Source: Struthidea cinerea (lineage: Eukaryota; Chordata; Aves; Passeriformes; Corcoracidae). From it: DNA of 64,000 nucleotides. The notes beneath the pieces are model-generated. The model was given only the letters and a program-made list of their open reading frames with translations, searched no databases and was not told the origin of the DNA. A program made the translations under genes and the position numbers. This document shows positions 22,801-35,977 of the stretch, piece by piece; the first letter of the stretch is position 1; every line of letters starts with the position of its first letter. The stretch lies in the NCBI GenBank assembly GCA_013397865.1, contig VZTI01005056.1:1680-65679 (forward strand), written 5' to 3'.

Positions 22801-25800
22801 CAATGGTTGTGGGTGCTGGAGGAGAGTAAAGGTAATGTATATGCCTGGCTTGCATGTTCTCTTTAAATAGTATCTCTTGTTATTAAAGAAAGGATACTGG
22901 GGATAGCTGGATATTGATCTAACCCTCCAGGACATCCTTTGTGTTTTTTTCAGGGCTCTGATTTTGTGTCGACAGGTATGTGAGGATAAATGCAATGTTG
23001 GTAGGAGTTTGTATTTTATTTTTTGAAGATGATACCTCAGGGTTCTCTTCCTTCAGTAAGACCTGAACCATAGGTCAGTAACACTGCATTGTACCCTATT
23101 GAGGAAACATACACTTTTAGGACAATCCACATAATATTAGTGCTTGGATAGACTGCACTACAGCCCTCCTGATGTTGCATTTTCCCCAGAGATCCTTCTG
23201 CTCTGTCTGCATAGAACTTGATGAATACTCATGTCTGAAGAAAGATTTTGTAAGCTGTGATAGAATTTCCCCCAGGATATCAGTGTATTTTGGGAATTTT
23301 ATTTGAGAGTCATCTGCTGGAAAACATCTAGTGCAGCTGAAGGAGAGAGAGTGCCAGATTAGACAGATTACTAGGCATGAATCCCAGACCTTATTTGTAT
23401 GAGTACTCCTTCTGCCTTTAGATAATCACATTAACATCAGGAGTATTGCTTACACAAGTATTACTGAGAAAAAGTGGTGAACAGGCTTGGGCCCTCGCAG
23501 CAGTGTTCTTGTTCCAGCACTTTCCTAGTGATATTCTGATCTTTTCTTCATCAGAGCTCATTAAAGTTGGTATATCTACTAAGGAGGACCACCCACTACT
23601 CAGCAACCTCCGGTAATGATTACCAACCCATCTGTTACATCTATCAGAAGTAACATTTTTAACAGTTCAGTTGTTTTCCTTCCCCTTCCTGAGATCTTCC
23701 CATGCTTAGAGATACACAAGTACTGTATTTTGTGCTTGGTTGATTATGAAGCCAGATCTTTTGTCTCCTCTGAGGGTTTTTTGCTGCTCCTCCAGTACAG
23801 ATGAGCCAGAAACCTTCCACAAACATATGCTAGAGGAGCCCCCAGTGGGTGGTGAGACTGGTATCTCATGGTGGTTGTCATCAGGCAGTGTGGATTAGGA
23901 TATGTCTCCTGCCAAACCTGCCTGGAGAAGCACAGCTCAGTGAGACCTTAGGGATCTTGACGAATAACAGCAGTAACCTAATTTGAAAAAAAGAGAAAAA
24001 AGCTGTCTTCATTTTTTTTTTGTGGCTGATGATACCCAAAGGAGTACCACTGCGAGTGCAAAGGGAAGATTATAAACATCAAATCACAGAAAGTGTTTAC
24101 ATGTCTACTATTGGGTGCAATTACTCAAGCTTGGAAAGGATGAAGTAATTTTTATTTGTACACCTAAAAGAAGAAGCCAAGTTAAAGTACTTATATAGAT
24201 CAGCCTCCAAAAATTAAAGTGTGACATAAACAATGCCAACAATGCTGTAACATAAAATCCAGATTTCAAGCCAAACATGTATGAAGGAAGAAGTATTCCA
24301 TGGAAAATATCATATTCTTGCAGTCTTTCTGACCACAGAGTTACACTCATTATGGTAAAGCTGTAATTGCAGCCTTGTGAATGCAATGCTGCAGACAATG
24401 GCCTGTCAGTGTTTTTCCACTATAAACTCTCATGTGAGGTTTGCAGTTTTGTGAAATACAATTATCTTTGGCTGGGATATTCAGCTACATTTTCATCCCA
24501 GAAATTGACTTTTTTTGTGTGTGTGTTTGTTTCCTTTACCGAGTTGTTCAAAGTTCATTGTTTGGTAAGTGTTTGAGCCTTTCTGATTGCTTGGCTGCTT
24601 GTGCCTTGTTCATACTGTGAGGATGTGTGGAGAGTTTGCTGTCACTGGTAATGCATCAATGCTTCGCAGTATTGAGGGCTGCCAGGCTGTTGCAGAGTCC
24701 ACACTTTGGACCAAACTGCCTACATTTGTAGCGATGTGGTTTGGGGAAGTCAGGGCAGCAGGATTATAGCAAATTAGCACTGACTGGCATACCCAGGCAT
24801 GCACAGCAAAACGTGCTTTAGGGAATACTAGAATATATTATTCCAGCTATGGAAGGAAGGAGAATTGGCCAGGCCAGTTAAATGGGTAAAACTGTAAAGA
24901 TTTGTCTGCCTTAAAGAAAAAGGAAATTCTGAATTGATGTTTCAAAAATACCTCCCAAAACCTGTAGGATTAGTGAACCCCTGCAACGTGCAAAAACCAC
25001 TTGTACAGTTCTGGTTTTGATTCTTTGTTTGGCTTAGCTAGGGGTCTTCTCTGTGAGATTGTGGTAATAGAGATCCAAATCCATCCCAGTTTTGTTTTTT
25101 CACAGATAACTCAAAGGGAAAATACGGTGCCAACAGTGAATGCTGATCCCCAGATGGAAGTATGTTTAGTTACAAATGCTAACCATGTAACACCTGTGTA
25201 TGAACTCCTGGGAAACAGGAGATCTGAAATAACCTTATGTGTAATGTCTTACTTAAAAATAATTATTTTGAGACAAATATTACATGCACTTAAGGGATCT
25301 CACCTGTAGTTAAATATGGTTCACTAAACATGAATTTATTCAGTGTCAATCAATGCTTTGGAAGAAAACATGAAATCCTTTTGCTACAGAGATCTCTGGT
25401 TGCTTCAGCAACTTGTTACATGTTGCGGGGGAAAACTGCTGAGTTCGCATAGTTTAAAATAAATACGAATCAAAGCAGTTTATTGCTTTATTGGCAGAGT
25501 GTAATTATCCAGCAATTAGTGAACTATGAAAACGAGATCAGTAATACAAATAGGCAAACCATGCTGTAAATTTCTAAAAAGTCTTCTGTAACTAATCCCA
25601 AAGCCTTCTTAGTGTACACATATGCACACACAGAAACACTCGGGCACGCGTATGCAGAGAGTTGTATGCACCCCCTCACTCATGGGCAATATGGGTTACA
25701 AAAACACACCCTCTTCCCAAAGATTGCAGATTTCCCTATTTACATGTCTCCTGTGGGAGATGTGGATCCCGTACCTTTTTACAGATCCCTGCAGTTCCCT

Positions 25801-28800
25801 ACAAGTCATGGGCTGAACCACACACCCCTGAGACAGTTGTTTCCCCTCCAAGGTCTGTCCTTTGTGTTACAAGTTTTCACACTTCTTTTATATTTCTTTT
25901 CAGTCTGGCTCCTGCTTTGTGTCAAGTCTTTTTGTAATTCCCCAGTAACTGTTTAATCTGGCTGATGATCATCTTCTGTAACATGATCAGTTTGGGCAAA
26001 TGCTGACCAGGCAGCTGGATAGGTTTCATCCACGGACACACACAGATACTCAGTTCAGACACATCTTTATCTTCAGGGGTGGTTATCTATGCAGTTTGTT
26101 GAGAGGGGTGCTGTGCATCCCTGCCAGATCCATAGTGAGGGAGAGCCCTCCCTGGGAGGCATGTGGGCCACAGGAGCAGGGAGACCAAGGGGCATGGCTG
26201 AGCAGCTGCCTGCAGCCATGTGGCTGACACTGTTCCAACCAGAGTGACTTGTGTTCTGGATGCATCTCACACAGTTGAAGGTAATGCTAAGTAGGCAAGA
26301 CAACCTGTTTCCAGACTCCCTTCATGCTCCAAAATCCAAAAATAAAATTAACAGTTGCTTTACTAAATGTCTTTTGAACATCTATTATGATTTTCAATAA
26401 AGGCATCATAAATGGGATGGAAACAGCAAATTGGATCATTGGAAAAACTGCAGAGAGACCATCTGGGCCTGGAGCTTTAATGGATGGTGAAGAATTTACA
26501 TTTCACACTCCCACAGTTTACATTTTCTGAGGTGATAAAGACATTTGGATCATTTTATTTTTGGATGTTTTACATAAAATGAAGAGCCATGATTGAAACT
26601 GGACCTGGAGTCAGGAAATAACCAGATTGTGTACAATGTGGTAAAGTGCTAACAAATGCCCACGTGCTACATGATTAATTTAGTATAAATGCCAGTTGTG
26701 GATTTGGTTTGTCAGCAGTTGGCTTGGGTTTTGTGATTACTGGCCCATAATTTAACTGATGATTTGATCTATAACAGAATCCTCAACTTTGGGAATGAAA
26801 GGGAGTTGCAGTGATAGGGGAATGCATTAACTATACGCAGAGCTGTTAGCTGCTAGAATGGATACTGACACGTTCTGGGGTCTTCATGCAACTGATGAAT
26901 AGCCTTGTCTCACCACAGTATGATTTATGGTGGTAAATCAGGGCAAGGGATAGAACCAAGTGACTGCTATTTTTTCAGTATGTCTTCAGACAGTGTTTTT
27001 GAATTGCAGATACAGAGGCAAAGAAAACTCTGGGTCTGGCTATAAATACAGCTGCAAAGTATGGCACTGTTCTTGTCTCTGAGTCAATCTCTAATCGCTG
27101 TTCTTGGCATATCAGCACTGGGCCATAGGGAAGGGCCATCTGTCAGAGGTAATTGAAAATGGAGGCACTGACCATCTGTAGGTATTTAAAGTCTCCTGAC
27201 ATTTTTTAGGAGCTGAAGGATAATCCAGTGTTATAATTTATAGTGTGTCTACCTATTATCCTCTACATTCTTCAAGGGAATACATTATTCTTGATCTGTT
27301 GTCTTTCATTTCTGTGGCCTATCTCTTTATGTCACAAACTTATTTTTCCCCCCTCTCTGCAGTTCACTCTTGACTGAAGTGACCCCTGTAAATCTTTGTA
27401 AGTTTGAGAATTTTTCAAAAGATGTGCCATGTAAATTACAGGTCACTGTTACTGCTGGACCAAGCAAGAACCTTCCCTTAAAGCCTTAGGATTTCACTAG
27501 GCTAAAATGGAATTCAGATCTGGTTTCTACTTTGCAAGAGTCAATCAATGGTATATTACATTGCTTTCTCTTATCCATATGGTGTAAATGGTTTAGCAAA
27601 TGCAAATACCAGCTCTATTCCAAAGAAAAGACGCATAAATATATAAAGGTACCTGCAGAATTCCCATATGTGTACAGCTATAGCTATTAACAGTAAATAA
27701 TAATGTACACTGCCTGTAGGATCAAACTCTTGATTTCATCGAGAAATTAAGAAAGATTTGTAATTCTTAATTTACGTGTTGAACAGTTGAATTTTATTTA
27801 AACATTTATTGGGTGTGTCAGTGTGAAGGAAACCAGCTCTGTCAGATACACACACACACACACACACACGCGCACACACACACACACACACACAGAGTAA
27901 GTTTTCTTTCTTCCAGAAATAAGGTTGTTGGAATATTTTTGTTAATTATCCTTCTAATCCAGGCATTCAAATACTGTACGTGTGCTGGGCTCACATGAAG
28001 AGAAGGGAAAGATACAGAGAATTTTTAATAAATATGCACTCCCAGCAGGATTTGAAGTACACTACTTTGAAATACAAAGCCAGAACTTTATTATCAAAGT
28101 TAAGCAAATTTTCTGAACGTATTCAAGGTGCTGTTATGGTAAGTGAAGGAATCCTGTGAAGTTGCTTGGAGTTGTTTGAGAATTAAAAGTAAAACACATT
28201 TACATTTCAGCAGGTGGTTGGCAGAAATCAGAATGGAGCCCATTTTTCTGAGGAGGATCTGCATGCACACGGACTACAGAGAGGGGAGACTAAAGGCTCA
28301 TTTTCTGCACAGCCTTGTGCTCTTTCTAGGCAGACACTCCATCAGGGTTAGGCACTGGGGCCCTGAGTATGGGATGCAATATGGAGCACAGAGCAGCTGA
28401 GCATGAAAGCTATGTATTTGTGTCCCAGGGGAGGCCAGGCAGGGAACATGCAAGGGTTCCACCCTTTCCCCATAGCATTCTCCTCTGCCATTTGATCTTA
28501 ATACTGCAGTGCCAGGAGAAAAGTGGAGGATATAGGAGTTGCAGAGTAGAGAATGTGGAGATTGACTATGGCATGCTCATCTCTGACACCTTAGAGTAAT
28601 GGTGATGTTGGCAGTCTTGGCGCCCACAGCGTCCTGGGGCTGCAGTGCTCTGCACACCTGCATGAAGCAGTGTGATTTGGATCAGGAGAGCTGTGACCAT
28701 CTGCCTGTTCATTTTCAGAGTTGGAAGCTGGCAGCTGGTTGTAGAGCTGGGAGGAAGGTGACTTTGTCACCTCCCTGTTCTTGCTGCCTCCAGAGCCTGC

Positions 28801-31800
28801 CTCTGAAGGCCTGAAATGAGTTGCCAAAAAATATCTCTGAAAGACTGACTCTTTCTTAGGGTGGAATTGTTCTTCCCCACCACCAGAGAATATAGACCAA
28901 CTGGCTTTGCTTTCCAACAGGAAGAAAAAAATCTATTTGGATTTTAATGGTATTTTTCTTCCCTCAGAAGCCTTTTGAGGTGGAAATGACTGTGTGAATC
29001 TTGTGTTAGAATAATTAGTCTGACACAAACTAGCTATCAAATTCATCACTGGAGTGAGTATCTGAGCTATTCTTGGGTACCATATTGCCTCACAGAAGCT
29101 ACCACTGTCTGTTGCATTCTTACTGCTGTTTACTGTCTCCAAGGAAAGGAAGGAATTTGCACTTTTTTTAGGGTTGTTTTGGAGGCTTTATAGAGGGAGG
29201 AGGTAAAATTGGTTCACAGTCTTCAACCACAGACTCTACAAAATGCTTGTATTTCCAGCATGGACATAGTGCTCCTGGTCAGATTCACACTTCTAATTCT
29301 ACAGTGAAGGAATGTACTTCTGCAGCTTCTAATGCTCTACCACTGTTATCTCTAAGTCACCATCATCTTCTGGGACTAGAAGTGTCTAACTTCAGCCCAG
29401 TCTGTTAAAACCTCTGGTGATCCAAATTACCTTTTTATGCCTTTGCGTAGAGCAGCATCTTAGCTGCATTTGATGACAGTGGTTTTGAAAAATAAGAAAG
29501 CAAATTCTCACTCTTGTTTATGATTTCAGCCTCTTTTTGAGAAAAGGTTCAGTGCACCCACATTTAAATGTAACTTAGGGTTCTTCCTTCCTATTTTTGA
29601 AACTTACTGTGCATGTGTATTATGGAAGACGGATGTTACTAGCACAAAACAGTGTGCTTGTTATCTATTATACCATGATATATTTACTGAGAAAATTTTA
29701 ATAAATAAACCACAGGCTTGAACCTCTGAACCCTTCTAAACCAGCTGATTCCCATGAGGGGTTCAGGAGTTTTTATGGATGGATACTGTGTTCTCATGAG
29801 AATTTTATTGGAGCTCATAGACTCAAAACTGACTAGCAAGAGAATTTATGAGGTTACATGGGAACGATCACATCTTTCATTCCAACACCCTATGAGTTTA
29901 TAAAATGAACCCTCCCTTAAACTGTGTCAAAAAATAGAAGAATGTTGATGCAACTTTAATAAAATATCTAATGTTATCAATGATTTCTCATCAGTCAGAA
30001 CAGCTGGTTAATTTTACCAACTTTTCAGTTTTCAGTTATCCTAGATTAGAGTTGGGTAAAGAGTTTTTGCTAAAAATTGTGAAAAAAAAGAAAAAAAGCA
30101 AAGAAGGGGGGAAGGTCATAAGTTACTAAAGGCATCAAAGAACCCTTGTCAAGATGGATAATAGAAGGAGTGAATAGTGTCCACTACAGATTCACTTAGC
30201 CTCTATTCTGTTTACTCTCTTAAATACTCTCTAAAATTCCTTTTGTGATTTTGTTTAAATTTAGAAGTTCAACCATGTTGAAGTTCTGTAGTTGCTAATT
30301 ACCCCACTTGAAACTGAACTAAAATGTTATTTTGCATCATATAGTTGACCTGGAAAGTTGCCTAAGCCAGGAATTGAGGTCTGTGGTAGTGAACTACAGA
30401 GGAAGTGGTCTAAGCAAGACTCTGTTCTGGGGATATTCCAACATTTTATTACATTGTGTGTACTAATGAGTAGAAAAAAGGACTGAGAGGCAGGAAGGGC
30501 AGAGTTTTAACCAAATGACTCATGATATGGCCTTCAGCAAAATACGTGACCTTGTAATTCAGTCATCTTAGCTGTAACAGTGGGTAAAAAATAGGGGCTC
30601 AGGGTAGTGCTCAGGCAGAGATACAGATGTGCCTGTTTCAGCTGCATTCAGGGTCTGCAGTATTTTCCTCCTGTGGAATAGACATGATGGGAAGACAGAA
30701 GATCTCCTTTCAGCTGCTCCAGAGAAGCTCAAATCAAATTTGACATATGTTTTTCCTTGAACAAGAACTTTTAAAAGCTGTGAGATGGAAGTCAGTCCTT
30801 TGCTCAGTCTGATTCACCTGGGAGTGATCAAATTTGCTGGTCATGGTGGTAATCAGGTGCCAAGGAGACCAGGCACAAGGAGGATGAAGATGCACATTTT
30901 TAATGGTTGGTTCCAATCGGGTACATTCCTGGTGCGGTTTGCCCAACCAGACAGAGCTAGGAGACTGTCTGGACACTGACAGTTTGGACACTGACGCCCA
31001 AAGATTGTTCTTTAATCAGTACATGAAGTGCATCAGATTTCCAAGTGGCACTGGAAATGCCAGCTTGGCCATCATCCCAACAAACTGTGGTTGTTTAAGG
31101 TGTCACAGGCCTTGTTTTAAATCAAGGGTAGATCTTTAGTGCTTGGCTAGCACTGCTGTAGTTAAGAGCAGTCTGTTTCTTCTGCTGCTCCTTCAGCTCC
31201 GTGTGTGTTAGTCCTTATGGTTGTCTTGGATCATGGCCCCAGGACACCACCTGGGAAGTTTCAGGCTCTCAGCAGTGTGTGAAAGCATTCACCTGTCTCC
31301 AGGATCCTTTTGGATTGAAGGTGCCGTACAGAAATATCAAGGAAAGCTAGCTATTGTATGTCTAAATATTTCAGGTCCTAAAAAGGGAAAAAGACTGTCT
31401 CACTTTACCACTTTTGGAACCATCCATCTTATTCAGTGTCACATTACACATGGCATTCTCACTGTCCTTCAGAAATGTGAAGAAGAAAACCAGAGAGATT
31501 TTACTGCTTACCTGATCTGCTTTCCTACCTTAAAGACCTGTTGTGATGGCAAAACACAGGGAGTTGAAGTATCCTTGGTTCTTAGTCTACAGACTTAGCA
31601 GAGCTGCATTTTCATGATGATTGTTCAAGCACAGGGAAAACATAAATACATCCTATGTCTCTAATCTTTGCTATCTCAGGACAGGAAGGAATGGGCAAGG
31701 TAGATACTGTACTGCCTTTTGTAAATCAATTGATCTGTGTATTTTCAGATGTTTGTACAGAACAGGTTGACTAAGCCTCTTGTGCTTCAGAGAGAAAGTA

Positions 31801-34349
31801 TGCCTGAGCTAACAATTTACTGATCCTGTGAAGATTAAAATAGGAGGAAACTGCATACAAACAGGACTACAAATCATTGAAATTATTTAGTAAGAGAAAG
31901 GCATTTGGTTGGCTCAAAACCAGTCTGGAAAGGCTCTTTGTTGAAGTTATCAAGGTGACCACATCTGGCCTAATTTTTTTTAATATGTTATATACTTTTC
32001 TGAATTTGTTTGTCTTCTCTTTGACATTTCACATTCGCTGGATTTCTTAGTTTTCTGGTTTGGTTCATGTGAGAACAGCAGTTGGATCATTATTCCTCAA
32101 GTTCTGCAGCAGTTAAGAAGCAAACGCAGGAACATTGTTTTATTCTTTAATAAGATCTTTAAATTTTTCTCATATTTATCAGCCCACAGCATAAGATGAA
32201 CTAAGAAAGAGGCTCATTTTGTATCTCTGAATGACTGTCAGGTTCTCATGGGACTACATTGTAAGTAATGCAACTGTTAGGAATGGGGCAAAAACCAGTT
32301 TTGATATTTGCTGCCTCTGGCAAATAAAAAATTGTTCCCCTCATAACAGATAGTCATTTTGCTGTTTATCTGTATCCTTTTCCTGCCAGCCACTGCCCTA
32401 GCAGAGGGGTGGCTACTGAGCCTGTATCTCTACTAGATCGGCCCTATTTTGCTCTCTGAACAATTACTGCAGGCTGTAGCAAACGTGTACTTGCACAAAC
32501 AGCTGGCCTGTGCAGTGTGCCGGCTGACACCAGCCTGCTTTTATTGCCTCGTTCAGGTCAGCATCCTGCCCTGCTGCCTGTTTGCCAGCTCTGGCTCTGC
32601 CAGCTCCTTATGCTTCTTCAACAATTGCTGCAAAACACAAAGCTTACTAGTGGTTTGGAGTTAGTTTTGAATGTAGGAAAACAGATTTGATTGCTGTGGC
32701 CTGGCCAGGAATTGTGGTTGCAACTTGTGCTTCCAAGTAGGCTTCACTGTTTTAGATATTTTCTAGTAAGAAATTATTTGACCTTTGTACTGTCAGTGAT
32801 GAATCTCTGGTCTAATCTAGGATTGTGGTGCCCTGTTCATCCACCCTGTTTATCTACTAGCAAGAAAAGCACTGGCTGTTCCCTACACATCCACAAAGAA
32901 GAAAAAATGCCAAGGGCCTTCTCATTAGCAGAGTTCAGGCTGAGAGAAGGGATGATCTGAGCAGCATTTCAATCTGGATAGCTTCAAATTAAAAAAAAAA
33001 GAGATATGTCTAAAATAATGTTTTCTAATTATGTGTTTTTTTCAGCTGGAGTTTGGATTAAAAGAATGGGAGAAGGAACCTCCTTTTGTTGAGCTATTGA
33101 TGTTGGGGAATAGCACAGAAACGTTTTGGAAATACTACTCAGCCATTTTCATTTTCCTTCACAGCCAAAGAAAGAAAACCCAAGGGAACTGTTGCCTTCG
33201 TAATTGTGGAAAAGTGCAGGAGTGCAACTCAAACATGCTTTTTCCGTCTTCATTTAAATTGTTCATTACAGCTTAAACTTATTTCCATAGTGTGGAAAGC
33301 AGTGGATAAATTTGAACTCTAGGTCATGAAAGAAATACACATGGATATTTGCAGAAAATGTTTTCATTGGGTGCTGCTTCAGAGTATCATTTCCATTTTA
33401 AAATTACACATCCTTAGGACAATTACACTGAAGAAAGTTAATTTCATCAAATATAATTAAAGTGTATAAAATCTTCTTTAGATATGTTTAAAAATATAGT
33501 CTGAGAAAATATCTTTCTAATGGCACTGCCATTTTATTCATCCATCTTTCCAGGCATGTTTTTGTTGGCATTTTCATCTATGTTTGGCCTAATTTTTAAT
33601 GAACTTTTAACTGCTTAATAGTGATTATCTGGGACACAAGAATCAAAAGTAGTTAAAGTTCTTCAGACCTAAGAAGAATAGACAGAAGTACTGCTCAGCA
33701 TTTTATACAGTAAGCTGTGGAACAATGAGCTATAATTATCTCCTGTTAAAACAGCAAAATAAGAAATATGCCAGTTTAGATTTGAAGTTGGCAGCAGTTC
33801 AGAAGGTTGAGACAATGAGAAATTGTGGAAATTCACTGCCTTATTTTTCCCTTCATGCCTCTTCTATGTCAGTTTTTTAGGTTGTGTATGGATGCTCAGA
33901 ACTTAGTTGCTCTAGAAGCTCTGCATTCTATCCTCTCATTGTTAATAGTGGTAGCCTGAAGCCAGTAGGGCTCAAAAAGAGGTCAGTTGTCATTTTTCCA
34001 GACACCAGGCAAAACACCATTCAGCCTAACATAGTAGTTACATACAGTTCAAATAGATGGGAAAAACAAGGAAGCCGTAGCAAACTCATTTTACAGATAG
34101 GGAATTAAAATTAAAAGATGGCAAGTGTATGGCTCATCTTACTGACCTGAGCTGCATGCAAGTTAGATGTTTAATACTGAACTAGCTGCTTGAGCTCCTT
34201 CTCCGGTGGAGACAGATAGCCCTCAGTGAGTTATCCCATCTCTCTTAAAAATCTGTATTAGAATGGATAGAATGGGTGATACTGTTCTTGCTCTGTCTCT
34301 CCACTGACTATAAGGGAAGGCAAAAGTGGAAGGTTTTGCCCCCAGTCCT
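19887..34349. other. Gene-poor interval, no supported coding exon
   Basis: I read both strands for conserved-looking protein segments with splice borders and found none. Open frames here are under about 130 codons and resemble nothing known. The only clear structure is the CA microsatellite near 27.85 kb. Distal regulatory elements, long non-coding RNAs or very old repeats cannot be excluded by eye. Confidence 0.45.
27848..27894. repeat. (CA)n microsatellite
   Basis: A 47-base CA dinucleotide tract interrupted once by CGCG at 27869-27872. The frame across it gives only an artefactual His-Thr run. Confidence 0.97.
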
Positions 34350-34792
34350 CCCACTGCAACTGGAGGAATTTCAGTAGAGGCTGCCAAGATGGTCAGGGCT
34401 GGAGTATATGTCCTGTTAAGAGAGACTGAGGGAGCTGGGCTGGTTCAGTCTGCAGAAGAGGTGGATCCCGTGCCTAACAGTGCCTCCCCAGTGCCTAGCA
34501 GGAAGGGTGTCTATGAGATGGAGCCAGGCTCTTCATGCTGGTGCATGGTGTGCAGGATGAAGGACAATGTCTCAAATCAAAACAAGTGAGGTTCATACTC
34601 GGTATGAGGAGAAGTCATTCCCCCACAGGAACAGCCTAGCTGTGGAACGGATAGGCCAGAGAGGCTGTGCATTCTCCATCCTTGGAGACTTTCAAGCAAC
34701 TGGTGTGATCGTGTAGCTGGCCCTGCTTTGAGAACAAGGTTAGGCTAGAGACCTCCTGGGGTCCCTTCTAACCTGTGACTCTGGGATGATCA
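34350..34792 (+). mobile_element. CR1 LINE fragment
   Basis: Forward CR1. It starts near 'ctgccaagatggtcagggct' (34381-34400), has the block 'ctgagggagctgggctggtt' (about 34425-34444), then a 3' part with 'ccatccttggagactttcaa' (about 34677-34696), and ends in 'ctcctggggtcccttctaac' and a degenerate tail near 34790. Much of the middle is diverged or missing. Confidence 0.85.
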
Positions 34793-34929
34793 TGCACTGA
34801 CTTTCGTGTTATGTCAGATGTTACGCGGAGCTGAGAACAGAACAACACCATTACATCACACTCCTAATCTATATTGTCCTTGGATTACTGAATGCTCTGC
34901 TTAGTTCCACTCACCAAACTACAGAATAG

Positions 34930-35330
34930 ATGTAGGAGAACCAGGAAAGATACAGAAAGAGACCGAGGAAAGACTGAATAGGCTAAAAGACCAAATAGAC
35001 AACTTGAAGAGAGATGCTGGGTCTGGATGCCCTACAGACCTAGGAAGTGATAATTATTGAAGAGATGCTAAAAAGGGAATGATTACTCACTGTTTCTTGG
35101 AATACAAGAAGTAGAGAGCATTCAGCAAAGTGATCAGGCAGCAAGTTTAAAAACAGACAAGATTTTTTCATGAATATATAACAATATTGTGAAAGATTTT
35201 CAGGAGGCCAAAAGTACAAGTAGATTCAAGAGGTGTTTAGATGAGTTAATAGAGTATCCATTGGTACACACGGATTTGGATGAAACTGTCACCTCAGGAA
35301 ATTCCTAAATGGCTGTTTGCTGGAGGCCAA
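34930..35330 (+). mobile_element. Old CR1-like LINE remnant
   Basis: Weak but extended similarity to an older CR1 type, of the kind still abundant in turtles. It shows 'gattactcactgtttcttgg' (35081-35100), 'aatacaagaagtagagagcattcagc', 'tgatcaggcagcaagtttaa' (about 35131-35150), 'aggccaaaagtac' and 'ttcaagaggtgtttagatga' (about 35226-35245). The match is patchy and the ends are approximate. Divergence suggests an insertion older than its two CR1 neighbours. Confidence 0.6.
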
Positions 35331-35724
35331 GAGAACATGTCAGGAGAAAGTTCAGCCTGTGCATGACCTTAGTTGTGCCCCATCTGCAGCTGTTCACCAT
35401 AGAGAAGAGTCCTTGGCTGGATTGACACTGGCCAGTCTGACAGCTCTCATTGCTACCTTGCCGGCAGTGACCATAAGCTGCTCCTGCTCCCTGATGAGGG
35501 TGGATGAAATGGGCAAGTAAAAGAAAAGGCACCACAAGTTCTGAAGGAAGAGAAAGCAATGTGAGAGCAAGGCTAGGATTTAGGAGACCCCTACCAGTCA
35601 TGCTGTTGAGCTGAGGCTGCTGGATAGCTCCAGACTAGCAAATACCCTTTTTCTTTTTGTGCCACGTGATCCCCATCTATACAATTTGTCTTTTTGAGTC
35701 TTCTGTGGAGGTCGTTACCATTAA

Positions 35725-35977
35725 AACATTAGTAAATATGAAACACAGGAGATGCCATTGGAATGCAAGGAAACACTTTTTTTCTGTGAATGTGACTAAG
35801 CACTGGCACAGATTGCCAGAGAGGCTGGGGAGTCTTCATCCTTGGAGATATTCAAAAGCCAGCTGGACCTGCTCCTGGGCAGCCAGTTCTAGATCACCCT
35901 GCTTGAGCAAGCAGGTTGAACTATACCATCTCCAGAGGTCTGTTTGAACATCAAAACCTCAGTGATTCTGTGAAATA
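35725..35977 (+). mobile_element. CR1 LINE 3' fragment
   Basis: Forward CR1 3' end. It has 'cactggcacagattgccaga' (35801-35820), 'catccttggagatattcaaaa' region, 'gagcaagcaggttgaactat', 'atctccagaggtc' and the terminal 'gtgattctgtgaaa'. Only about 250 bases remain. Confidence 0.85.

Noticed and set aside
27813..27998. A 61-codon frame with a His-Thr repeat
   Set aside because: It is a translation of the CA microsatellite.
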